The notes beneath the pieces are model-generated. The model worked only from the letters and a program-made list of their open reading frames with translations. It had not been told where the DNA came from and made no database searches. Below, in pieces: positions 54,121 through 64,000 of a stretch of DNA of 64,000 bases. Made by a program: the position numbers and the translations under genes. Source of the stretch: Neoechinorhynchus agilis (taxonomy: Eukaryota > Acanthocephala); assembly GCA_051530055.1 (NCBI GenBank), contig CM121341.1:14694001-14758000 (forward strand), read 5' to 3'. Every line of letters begins with the position of its first letter. Within the stretch, counting starts at the first letter, position 1.

Positions 54121-57100
54121 ATTAGTCGGGTAACGAATAAAGGAATTTGATAGATGAAGAAAATTCTTAGTTAACATAGTTTTTGCTGAAGAAATCCTTA
54201 TTGAATTTTTAGAGTGAATGAAGAGAATCGGACGGTTGTCGTTGTCCCATTTTGACAGTCTGTCTAATTGAAGATCATCGAAATAACAAAAAGTAGTCTA
54301 GCCAGGATTCGTCATTGACTTTCCTCGGACACAAAGGTTCTTAAAACTCGTTTTGCGGCACCATTCCGAGTTCACAAAAAGTAAAGTGAATTCTACAACC
54401 AAAGGAGAATAGCGTGAATTTAGCTGTATTCTTTGAGGCTGTGACCTTTTGTACAACTCCTTTGCTTTAGAATTCACAAACTTACCAAAGAACCGTTTGT
54501 GTATGTATTAGTCGCGGTGTGCAGAAATGTAGAATGGAGAGGCGTAGTAGAGAGCACCTGCGGTAGTCGGAATTTCGATTTCGTTGGACGAAGACCGTGT
54601 CTCCCGTCCATGTAGTCCTTTTTACACGACAATGGTATCGTTAATTGACACTTTAATGGCAATTCGTTCTACTTTCGACGGGTTATTAAACGGACATTCG
54701 ATGTTAGACATTAATTTCCTAAGTGGTGCCGGTGGTGTTTTCAAGAGTCTCTTTTCGCTAGAGGTCAGAAGCTTCTCCTCAGGAAATGCCGTCTCTGGCA
54801 TTTCTTGAGGAGGAAAACGAATATTAAAATTATTATTGAGATTGGTGTAGGTTCTACGCTGCTGAATTTGACCCGAAGGAATAGTAGGAGTCTTTTTTAG
54901 TCTTAAAAAATAAAAGTTCCAGGAAATTTCAAATCATGTTTTTTTACGAAAAAGCAACAATTTTCGCAATAAATCATTATAAGAGTCGCTTTTTGAGCCC
55001 TCAGTACAGTTCCTTTGTAGAACTTCAAACAAAATTTGATCTATAAACTGCATTTTGCCTTTTGAAACAAATTCAACGGAGAAAAAATGTTACGTTTACA
55101 AAAGAATCAATTAACTTATGAAATCTTTTGTGCGGATAAAGTTTTTTCCTGGTAGAATACATTTTTTGGGAAAAGGAAATATACAATTCCGGGAAAAGTA
55201 GAAGTGCGTTAATTTTTAAGAATTTGAGATTCGCTCTTTAACACGAGATCGGGTTGGAAATGCTTTCTAATAAACGATTTCACGTTCATTAACGAAGTTT
55301 AAATGCAGCTTTTCGATTAGATGGACGTGGTTTAGAAAAACTAAACGAGCAAAAATGCATTTGTAAGACATTGAGCGATTTGCAAACCGTTGAAACGGTT
55401 ACTTCTTTGTTTTTAAAACTACTTTTATATGGCGGAAATTTAAAAGATTTTATTGATTCCGATATTTCGGTACAGTCTTGTTGTGCCTTTATAAAGATTG
55501 CTTGTAAATTACCTTGATAGCGGCACAAGATTGTGCCGAAATATTGGAATCAATAAATTCTTAATTTTTACGCCAGATACAAACATGAACAATTCAATCT
55601 TCAAACATTATTAAAAATTTAAAAATCAAAGTTGATGATGAAAATTAGGCGATTTTAAGACTATAAGTGAGACTTGAGTATTTTAAAAGCCCAATGATAG
55701 TCGAATGGTCCTAAAATTAAGAGCAAATAATCAACTTCATTAACAAATAAACCAGAAATCAAACAGTTTGGAGAATGTTCATTAGGACAAATCGAGAAAA
55801 AAAGCACTACTGATGAAATGTTAGTTTAAAGGCATGACAACAAGGCTCTTGTTTGGCAAGAGGATGCTGTTTAAATTAAAAGTTAGGTTATAGAATAGAT
55901 GTTCTGTTTTCGTCTAATTTCTTTTCCATCATAACTGACACTTTTATAACGAAAATCCAGTGCTAAAAATGATGAGCATTGATTTTGAAACAATGCAACA
56001 ATGAAGCACAAATCGTATTATGCAAAATGGTCTAGCTTTTTGAGCGGCAACATTGTCTATTTTATAACGAAAATCTAGCACTAAAAATGACGAACAGCGA
56101 CATAGAAACGTGCGCTAAGTCTTAAAAGCGGACAAGTGAAACTCGTAAGGTACACGGATTGAGCGAACGATTTTCATATACAAAAAGCGAAATTCAAGCC
56201 GGTTAAAACATTGGCTATAATTTAGGATCTTAAAACATTATTGCCTTTAGAACAGCTTCGTTTCGATTGTAATGAAATTAAAAAAAACCTCGAATTTTAG
56301 GACGCGTCGGTGTTAAACGCGTTCTTTTGTTCACGGGTGAGAAAATTCATTAAAAACGAAAGATACTGAAACAGCGTTCCGTTGATTAGAATTGCATTTT
56401 GGCATTAGGGTTTGACTATGGATTCATTTTGGAGAAGAAAAACGAGGGACATTTCCGAAAGTAGTCCTCAAATTCAATTTATTCGTGAAAAATAACCTAG
56501 TTTTATGTGTGCTTTTAACAGAATTTTTCAGTAGAAGCGAAATCGATTCAGCGAGTTGTTCCCTACTAAATAAAATTTATATCTCCCAGAATGGAAAAGT
56601 AAGCTTGCAGTTTTGTTTCAAAAGAAAAACGTCCATTATTTTTACTTTTCCGACCTGAACAATTTGTTAAATTTCGTCGATTGTAGTCTCAATGGGAAAT
56701 GAATGGGCGTTAGTCACGTCTTTTAAGTCACGCAACAAAGTGTCTCCTGAGACCTCGAAAATACAATGTTTTTTATGAGTTCAGTATCAAAGTGCGCAAG
56801 CTGGTGCGTTGGGACTGTTACCAATATTTAGTTCGAATTGGATATCAACAAAACCGATTTTTCCAATCAATAAAGTGATTAAAACTTCAAATCCGATATG
56901 ATCGACTTTAGAGCGCGTCTTTTCCGATTCAAGTAGAACGTTGTAGGCTGTTCGAACGTCTTAAAGGAAAAGAAGATGGGTTCACAATCTCTACGAACGA
57001 AGATCGGTGAACCCGCCATCTGCTGAAACTAGATGGCTTCGGGAAGGTTATATCCATTCCAATTGTTAAGTTTGTGTTATTTTCATGTCATCAATCACTT

Positions 57101-57620
57101 TCTTTTTTCAAAATTGGCCAAAGACTTGCATCATAAAAAGATTAATCTTCGGGACAGAGAAAATCCTTCAGTCATGCTTACCCGAGCCATACAAAAAACT
57201 AAAACCTTTTGAGACTGATTCCACTTTATCACTCGGGGGTTTATGATCACCACAACTCCCATAAAAGGATTAGTAAAATTAAGTGAAAATAATTTCGTGA
57301 TTAGACACAGCCAAGTTTTTTATATGAGTGAAATGCGGTGCAAGCGTTATAAGTTCTTATGTTCAACTGAATCAATAGCATGGTTTTTGACGATTTAACT
57401 TCTAAAATCACGACTGAGATATACAATCGGAAATCCGTGCATCTCTAAAAAAACCCTTTTAGAATTAGCCTTCAAAAATGAGCACTATTCGCTCTGATCT
57501 GAGATGAACAAAATCGATTAGAGAGAGAAAATATCTGAATTATCCTTCAAATGAATTCAATTAGCCCCTATATACGTCCTCTTTTTTTAATTTTATAAAA
57601 AATCTTTCTTTTGGTAGTCT
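54121..57620. other. Long gene-free stretch
   Basis: About 3.5 kb of AT-rich DNA with no supported exon. Short frames near 54.58-54.81 and 55.29-55.53 kb have no features. It contains a family B element (next entry). The region 56.0-57.6 kb shows nothing recognisable. Confidence 0.4.
55430..55608. mobile_element. Fold-back element, family B (best copy)
   Basis: The left arm, TTTTATTGATTCCGATATTTCGGTACAGTCTTG, is the reverse complement of the right arm, CAAGATTGTGCCGAAATATTGGAATCAATAAA. The right end continues GCCAGATACAAACATGAACA. It is non-coding, about 180 bp and MITE-like. Confidence 0.65.
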
Positions 57621-57630
57621 CGTTACCCCG

Positions 57631-57814
57631 TCGGATTTAATTTCACTAATTTATTTCTGATATTTCACATCGGATAATTATGACATTTCACCATGGCTTT
57701 TCATTGCTTGAACGAATAAAACGCTTAAACAATGACAAACCCGGATGAAATGTCATAATTATCCGACGTGAAATATCAGAAATAAATTAGTGAATTTAAA
57801 TCCGGCGGGGAGGC
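57631..57814. mobile_element. Palindromic element, family D
   Basis: The arms at about 57633-57706 and 57734-57812 are almost perfect inverted repeats (CTGATATTTCACATCGGATAATTATGACATTTCA against TGAAATGTCATAATTATCCGACGTGAAATATCAG), around a short AT-rich loop. The arms are about 75 bp and would form a long hairpin. It has no coding capacity. Confidence 0.75.
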
Positions 57815-58179
57815 GAAACTCTCGTCGATTGTTCATAAATCAAACTTAATAAATATTGAACGTTCAAATTACACGTTCGAAAGGGAAAAAATCGTATTTC
57901 TTCCAAAAAAATTGCATTGAACACTTTAAAGTTTTTGTTTGCAATGAATATAAATAAAAACCGAGAATAACGACAAACTTTTTTCTTCGTCTTTGTTCGA
58001 TACTCGTTATACGCGTTTTTGTACAATGCACTTGCGTACTGGGGGCAAACGTCAGTTACGAGTCGAGTTTTAAAAAATCGAGTCCTACTTGTGTGAGAGA
58101 AAAAACGATATTCGTTTAAAGTATAATTTGCAAAAATAAATTGTACCATCGAGAGAGAGAGAAAATCCTTTGAGATGAT

Positions 58180-58330
58180 GGAGATGTGCCGTGATTATAA
58201 TTGGCCCCCTCCCGGATAAAACGTGTTTTATTGAAAGATTTCGAAAGAAGCCTTGCCTCGTCAGTCATTGCAAGAGATTTTTCGCAATGAGAGTTTGATG
58301 CGAGGCTTCAATAAATTAGATGTATTCATT
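58180..58330. repeat. Fold-back repeat, family E-like
   Basis: It contains CCCGGATAAAACGTGTTTTA, then GAAGCCTTGCCTCGTCAGTC and ATGCGAGGCTTCAATAAAT. The GAAGCCT...AGGCTTC parts are inverted. It shares modules with 8.50-8.56 kb and the palindrome at 62.79-62.95 kb. Confidence 0.45.
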
Positions 58331-58663
58331 AAAAAAAATAAGATTTTTCGCCTAGATCGCGAATTCTAAAGTCATTAGAGATCATATAATGACCGCCTTT
58401 GAACAACGTTCAAAAAGTAGAGACATAATTGCTTATACCGTTGGGAATCGTCCTGCGATTTGAACAATCGCACACTCACGCGCGCGCGTTCACAAACTCA
58501 CGTTCATTCGAGCGCAGACAGTCATTGATTTTGATGGCGCGGAACATGGTGATGGCGGATTCGGCACGGTGTTTGTGGTTTGCATTTTATGTATAGATGC
58601 ACTCGCACGGGATGTTCTCAACAAATCAGAAGAAATATGACTGCCTGTGAGTTGTGTAATAGC

Positions 58664-61131
58664 TCATTGGGACAACCGGACGACCGGAGGTGAATCATTG
58701 ATGACATCGGGAGTCGGTTGTCGATTGGCCAAGCGGGCTGACGTTGTTGAAGGTTTTTCTATTCCATTTTCATCTGGACCGCCACTGGAAAGATTCTTTG
58801 CTCCATAAGCCCGAAGAAGTTCGACTATATCCTGACGGTTTTGTGCATTTGCAAGTTCCAATGCGTTGGCTTGTTGGCCATCGATTGAAAACGATTGATT
58901 CACATCGGCACCTTTTTCTACAAGATAGCGAACGATATCAATATGGCCCATTGTAGTTGCGATGTGGATGCACGAGAGACCACTACGTTCCGTTGAATTC
59001 ACATCGGCGCCGTGATCGACCAAATATTGAACAATATCCAGATATCCTTTGGCACAAGCACAAAACAAAGGCGTACGCCCACTTGTTTCTCCCGTTCCCT
59101 GGATTTCATAATTAGGATCGAGTCCCCTTTCGACCAAAAGTTTAAGAACTTCAAAGGATCCACTTTCTGCAGCCACAATAAGGCAATTGATTTTCCCTCC
59201 GTACAGGTTAAAAGTTTCCACGTCATACCGAGCACCGTGTTCAATGAGAAGTTTTGCCATCTCCAAATTATTGTGCTGGCAAATCGCAAGGAACGGTGTT
59301 GATCCACGTTCATTCGGCAAATTCGGATCAGCTCCTGTTCTCGATTCTTTTAAAAGAGCCACAATAATCGATTCAAAGTTCTTCATACATGCCACCAACA
59401 ACGGAGTTTGTCCTTCGATCTTCAGTTCCTTTGCGAATTTTCCCTGAGGAGCGGTGTCTACATTTGCATTGTAGGACAAGAGACACCTGACAACGTCGAG
59501 TTTCCCTTCCTCAACCGCCGTGTATAATGGTGTAACTCCAGTGATTGTCTGACGATTAATATCGGCACCAGACTCAATCAAGAACGCACACACCTCAACG
59601 TAGCCCTTCTTCGCAGCTCCGAAAAGCGGAGTTTGACCCGCTAACAAATGCTGTTCGGCCAAGTGACCACTCGGACTGATATCCACATCGGCACCTGCTC
59701 TTACTAGCATCTTAACCAGCTCGATACTCCCGTTCTCCGCACACAACAGCAAAGGACTAACGCCGTAACGATTTTGAACGTTCACATTAGCTCCTTTTGA
59801 TACCAAAAACTGGACAATGTTCACTCGTTCTTTCAATGTAGCCATGAACAATGGAGTTTGTCCAGTTATATTGAGTCGATCGGCCTCAGGACCGGAAGGA
59901 GCGAAATCAAGGGCTGCTCCACGCTCTACGAAATACTTTATCATCTCAATATCGGCCACTTCACTCGCCAATAGAAACGGCGTTGATCCTAACTTTGTAA
60001 CAGAGTTCGGGTTCGCACCGTGCTGAAGGAGAATTCGGGCCACCGAAAATCGCCGGCTTTTCATAGCCACGTAAAGTGGAGTCCATCCTGCTATGTTCCG
60101 TTCATCCGCCTCCTTACCAAACGGAGCGGCTTCAGGATCACCTCTGTGTTCGAGAAGAAGACGAACGACTCCCTCGAAGCCACGCTGACTTGGTATCCAC
60201 AGAACACTAACGCCGTAGTGATTAATGGCGTTCGGATTGGCGCCCTTGGACAACAAATACTGGACAATGTCTACAAAGGCGAATTCCAATTGTAAAAAAA
60301 GGGCACGCATAAACGGATTTAAGTGCCTTATGGGTCATTAAAAAATAAATATTGCACTAGTATACGTTGTACAAAAAATCTAAGAAGCTCGCGAAGAAGT
60401 ATAATTAGAAATAAAATTTAAACTTTTGGAATTCGCCGATTTAAATGTCCCTCTTTAGCCGCACAGAAGAGCGGTGTTTGTCCTGATAAATTCATAGCTA
60501 GTGCAGCTTCCCCTGACGGGGCTAATTCCAAATCAGCGTTTCCCTTCTCCACTAATAGTTTTACACAATCTGTGTATCCTTGTTCGGCAGCTAGCATCAA
60601 AGCACTGATTCCACTCGCATTTTGGTGGTTAGCCCTTGCTCCGTGTTTGAGTAGAAGCTCAACGCAATCCGGATGATTGTACTTTGTAGCGCCAATAAGT
60701 GGTGTGGATCCGGCTATTTTTGCACTCTCGGCCCTTTTCCCCGTTGGAGATGCATTGACATCAGCTCCTCGCTGAAGCAGTGTTCCGAGAACATCCGCCC
60801 AGCCGACTTCTGCCACCATGAGCAGGGCCGTGATTCCGGAAGTAGAGCACTTATTGACGTCCACTTCAGGCATTTCAGCCAATACTTCAGTCAAATCCTT
60901 ATGCTTTTTCCCAGCGGCGATGCTAAGGGCAGTAAGTCCGTCTGCTTCGACGTACCCTGCGTTGAGGAGTTCTTTTCTGGCTCCCACACTGGCCTTGTAT
61001 TTATCGAGTTCTCGAATTAGACTATGTAGCTTGGATACATCGCCTGAACCAGCAACCAAGAAAAGGTCATGTGAGTATCGATCAACAAGTGCCTCGGTCG
61101 TTGAGACGGCTTTACTTCTCGTGCATCCCAT
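58664..61131 (-). CDS. Ankyrin-repeat protein with N-terminal acylation signal (2 exons)
   Basis: Exon 1 (61131-60445) starts MGCTRSKAVS, a Gly2/Cys3 start fitting N-myristoylation plus palmitoylation and membrane attachment. It continues with ankyrin repeats from about residue 60. Exon 2 (60274-58664) continues the array, giving about 14-16 repeats of the GxTPLxxAAxxGHxxIVxxLLxxGAxxN kind, for example GQTPLFGAAKKGYVEVCAFL and GRTPLFCACAKGYLDIVQYL. Several repeats carry a longer 40-residue form with a conserved APSGxxAxxLxIxGQTPL insert. The last ~40 residues are Ser/Pro-rich and disordered. The total is 765 aa. The exon join falls exactly inside a repeat (EGH|VDIVQYL). The partner is unknown; ankyrin arrays bind proteins. 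I do not recognise an orthologue. Confidence 0.88.
60275..60444 (-). other. Hairpin-ended non-GT-AG intron in the ankyrin gene (170 bp)
   Basis: GGCGAATTCC (60437-60428) and GGAATTCGCC (60287-60278) are perfect inverted repeats lying 7 and 3 bases from the inferred ends. Joining CAT (60445) to GTA (60274) yields GQTPLFCAAKEGHVDIVQYL, an exact ankyrin consensus. The direct repeat here is only 1-2 T, so the border is set by protein alignment. The only GT in phase leads to a stop, and no AG fits. Confidence 0.7.
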
Positions 61132-61139
61132 TTTTTTCC

Positions 61140-62030
61140 TTTAATTTTTCGATGAGTGCTGTACAATGAGAAGAAAGGAGGGAGCACGTGAGATTTGTGT
61201 TTGTGAGTTAGAGAACGTCTCTTATGTGCATGATAAATAGGAGGTTGGAGAAGTGACTCAAAATAAAAGCTCACCTTTTGATTGGAAGATAATGTGTGCG
61301 GATGATAATCTGAAAAAAATGACCTTTGGACGGAGAATAAAACGAACGACAGACCTTTTAAAAAGATATTAGGACGAAATGCAATTTATCTTCTTTTTTT
61401 ATTGATTCCGATATTTAAATTGTTTTACTGAAATATCGGATTTGATGAATTCTTCAAACACAAACGAAATTAGATAAAAAAATCAGCTACTTCTCTTTAT
61501 AAAAAAACAGAATCGAGAAAGTATCGTTCAAATGCACCAAAACTCTAGACTAAGTGCGCAGCATTCTCAGGCATCTGCCAAAGCAGTCTCGACTCTCTCC
61601 TGCGCTTACAGATGTTTCGAGTTAGCCGTCGGCAGCCACGAGATCTTCTCAGTTGCGAGTGCGTGAATTGAGACGCGCAGCATTGTCACTACCTTTTTGC
61701 TCGGCGAGGGGCGTCGCGAGACGCGCGTGTGCAGGGGTCGTACAAAGTAGACGCTCTCTCGCTCGAAATGACGTCAGGTGAATGTGTGGAGCGCGATTGA
61801 ACGCCTATATCAAAATGTCGCAAACAATGAGTTTTTTCTGATGGAGAGAAAGGAACACAAAACGCGTCCGGATTTTTCATAAACTCAATGGGAAAAACGA
61901 ACGAAGAGTTCGCATAGACCAAAATTTCAGAGGAAAAAGCACAATATATACACAAATCTAAAATGCTTTTCTGTTCATCAAACACCGCAATATTCGGTCG
62001 TACGCTGGAAGAATTAGTCTAAATTTACGC
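61140..62030. promoter_or_regulatory. Upstream region of the ankyrin gene, GC-rich island
   Basis: 61.55-61.80 kb is GC-rich with many CG dinucleotides (GACGCGCAGCATTG, GGGGCGTCGCGAGACGCGCG) in an AT-rich setting. A family B fragment lies at 61.40-61.46 kb. The island could be the ankyrin gene promoter or an untranslated first exon. Confidence 0.35.
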
Positions 62031-64000
62031 CATCTCTTACGTCATCAAATAAAAAACGTTACTTACCTGAGGGACATTTTTTCGTAAATTTACTCACGAT
62101 TTAATCATTTTAAAATAAATTGTAGATTCTTCAAAAAAAAATCAGAAAAAACGAGTTCTTTTTTTCACTCTTTTTTGTTGACGATGTCGTCGCATTTTGA
62201 AAAAATAGTCACTTTCAAACCTTCGTTTAGTCATTGAACGTATTTTTCTTTTAATTAAATTTTTCTAGGTGGAAAAAGGTAAAATATATTGAACAAAATG
62301 GTTTTAATGTTTTTCAAGAGAGACAAAAAGATTGCTCTCAGTGTAAGTTTCGTCGCTTTCGACTATAAGAAGGCTGCAGCACCTTGCAAAAAGTTGTTGT
62401 AGTTTTGTAGGCTTTTAGAACTGAATTGGTCACATTAGCAACTTAGAATCGATTTTCAAAATGACACACTTCACTACCCAACATTACCATTGCTCTCTCG
62501 ATAAAGAAATTCGAGAGCCTGATAATAGTTTATAGCCTACTTTTACGACTTCATCCATGAAGACTGAAAATTGGTAGATGGATGTTGTCGATTTTAACGT
62601 AAACAGTTAACAATATGATAATTTGGTACATCAGGATTTTTGGAACAGAAAACTAACAAAAAGGCTTGCTGGAGGCGTGGCGGATAAAACATATTCACCA
62701 CATCCCCAACTCTATCATCCCGAAGGATTTTCTCTCGCTCTTTCGATGATTAATCCTTTTATGAGGCGAGTCTTTGTACAATTTTGAAAAGTTTTGACTT
62801 GTGGTGAAAATAATCCCGGTTAAAAATCATTTTATTGTTCTGAAACATTTCGCGAGGAAACCCCGCCTTATCAATCGCTGCTCGTAAGTTTTTAAATATG
62901 TAAGCTCGTGTATGATTTTTAACCGGGATTATCTTCACCACAAGTCAAAATTTACTATCCCGATGGATTTTCTCGATACGATCAATTTTGAAAAGGTTAT
63001 TACAAGAAAGGGATTTGGAAGTCGCTAAAAGAATAAAGTTTACAAATAGCCAATGAAATGCTCCGTTAACCACCTTTTAGAAACTAAAAATTTCAATCGG
63101 AAATTGCTAATGCTTTTCTGTATTTCGAAAACTTCACTCTCATATTTATGATGAGATCAAGATTGCATCATGCAAGAACCCGATGATTTTTTAAAATATT
63201 AACCCTTAATCCGAAAATGGGATAAATGCAATTTTTCGACTCAATCTTTCAATTCAGTTTGATTTAATTTTAAAAACTCACCTACGTCTCTGCGCGATTA
63301 TTCTAACTTCGTTTAAAGTGCAAAAAAGCAATAGATGTAGGCTAAGTTCTTTTTGTTATTTAAACAGAGATTAAATCTAGCTCCATTACGAACCAACCTT
63401 AATAATTGTGTCTATTATTTAGAAATCGAACATTGGGTTTCAGCGTACATAGTCCTCTTTATGTTTGCATTTGATACCTTTTGTGTATGTGACAATTGGT
63501 CCAAGGCTAAATTAGTAGCGTTTCCCTGGGACAAGACGTTGCTTAGAAAGGAGACATTTTGTGTTAGAAAACTTTCTCCTTGAACGGATCGTCCTTAGGC
63601 ACAAAACCTTTTTTGTTCAGTCTACTACTTCAATGGAAATGGATCGTGTCAATATAGACGAACGTTAAGTGGATTGACGATTTTTTGGGGAATTTTTTTG
63701 AGAATGTTTCCTCATACGCGGGCTATTTTAAAGGGCAAATTCGTATAGCAGTAGACAGGAGATTTGTTAGAATGATGTAAAGGTTTGTGATTGGGTAACC
63801 CCATCAGGTTGTTAAATAGAATTCCCCTCAGAGAGTTTAATTATATTTCATCACAGAAAATGCTCGTTTTGCCCCCCCCCTAACGTCTTTTTAACTACAT
63901 TGCTCTCTTTTTATGCGATCGAGTAAGTTGCCTAAATAAAATGGCTAAAAAAGAGAAAGAGAGAGCAAGGTGACACTACAGTTTGAAGTGTTCTAAATTT
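62030..64000. other. Gene-free right end of the window
   Basis: AT-rich DNA with one clear palindromic element (next entry). A 76-codon frame at 63353-63583 has a hydrophobic stretch and several cysteines, but no start context or family, and is not called. A poly-C run lies near 63.87 kb. Confidence 0.35.
62793..62950. mobile_element. Palindromic element, family E
   Basis: TTTTGACTTGTGGTGAAAATAATCCCGGTTAAAAATCAT (62793-62830) and its near-perfect reverse complement (62912-62950) enclose about 80 bp. The flanks on both sides also share CAATTTTGAAAAG and GGATTTTCTC in direct orientation, suggesting insertion into, or duplication of, a larger repeat. Confidence 0.7.

Noticed and set aside
15135-61131. 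Explaining the six frame breaks as ordinary pseudogene mutations or sequencing errors
   Set aside because: The breaks are 50-437 bp inserts with paired ends, mostly with border repeats, in otherwise intact essential genes. Removing them restores conserved residues exactly.

Overview
The window is nuclear DNA of an animal. It carries metazoan-type genes: an E-protein/daughterless bHLH factor, Mediator subunit MED13, a synaptophysin-family vesicle protein, XPD helicase, LYAR, ZCCHC9, a P5-type disulfide isomerase and a complex I NDUFS5 subunit. The DNA is AT-rich, many introns are only 44-60 bp, and intergenic DNA is full of short palindromic elements. This fits a small-genome invertebrate such as a nematode or another ecdysozoan, but I cannot fix the lineage from the sequence.

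Layout. 0-9.5 kb: a small unknown gene, a secreted peptide gene, an inverted-repeat element, a LINE relic and 6-phosphogluconate dehydrogenase (minus). 9.5-13.6 kb: a 5'-truncated LINE with target duplications and a fold-back repeat. 13.7-19.8 kb: eIF2-beta (minus) and MED13 (plus), diverging from a shared promoter. 22.4-26.8 kb: a secreted protein, a Penelope-like inverted dimer and a membrane protein. 27-30 kb: an unidentified gene converging on the E-protein gene. 31.5-35.6 kb: cysteine-rich secretory exons, a 0.7-kb minisatellite and dispersed repeats. 35.7-40.7 kb: LYAR, a secreted-protein exon, a P5-like isomerase and ZCCHC9. 41.3-44 kb: a nest of mobile elements. 44.1-52.8 kb: a recent 4.3-kb tandem duplication carrying a complete XPD gene in each copy. 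52.5-54.1 kb: synaptophysin-like (minus) and NDUFS5 (plus), divergent. 58.6-61.1 kb: a large ankyrin-repeat gene.

Main observation. Genes here use two intron types. 6PGD, eIF2-beta, the E-protein and ZCCHC9 have ordinary GT-AG introns. MED13, the P5-like isomerase, XPD (both copies), LYAR, the ankyrin gene and the synaptophysin-like gene are instead broken by insertions of 50-437 bp whose lengths are not multiples of three. In five of the six genes no usable GT-AG pair restores the frame; in the synaptophysin-like gene GT-AG pairs exist but fit the protein family less well. Each insertion has a strong inverted repeat near its two ends, and most have a short direct repeat at the borders. Removing exactly the segment between the direct repeats (for the ankyrin gene, the segment set by the repeat alignment) restores the frame and the conserved family sequence in every case. 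These look like hairpin-ended non-conventional introns of the kind known from euglenids. I do not know of an animal with such a system, so this is the leading candidate for something undescribed.
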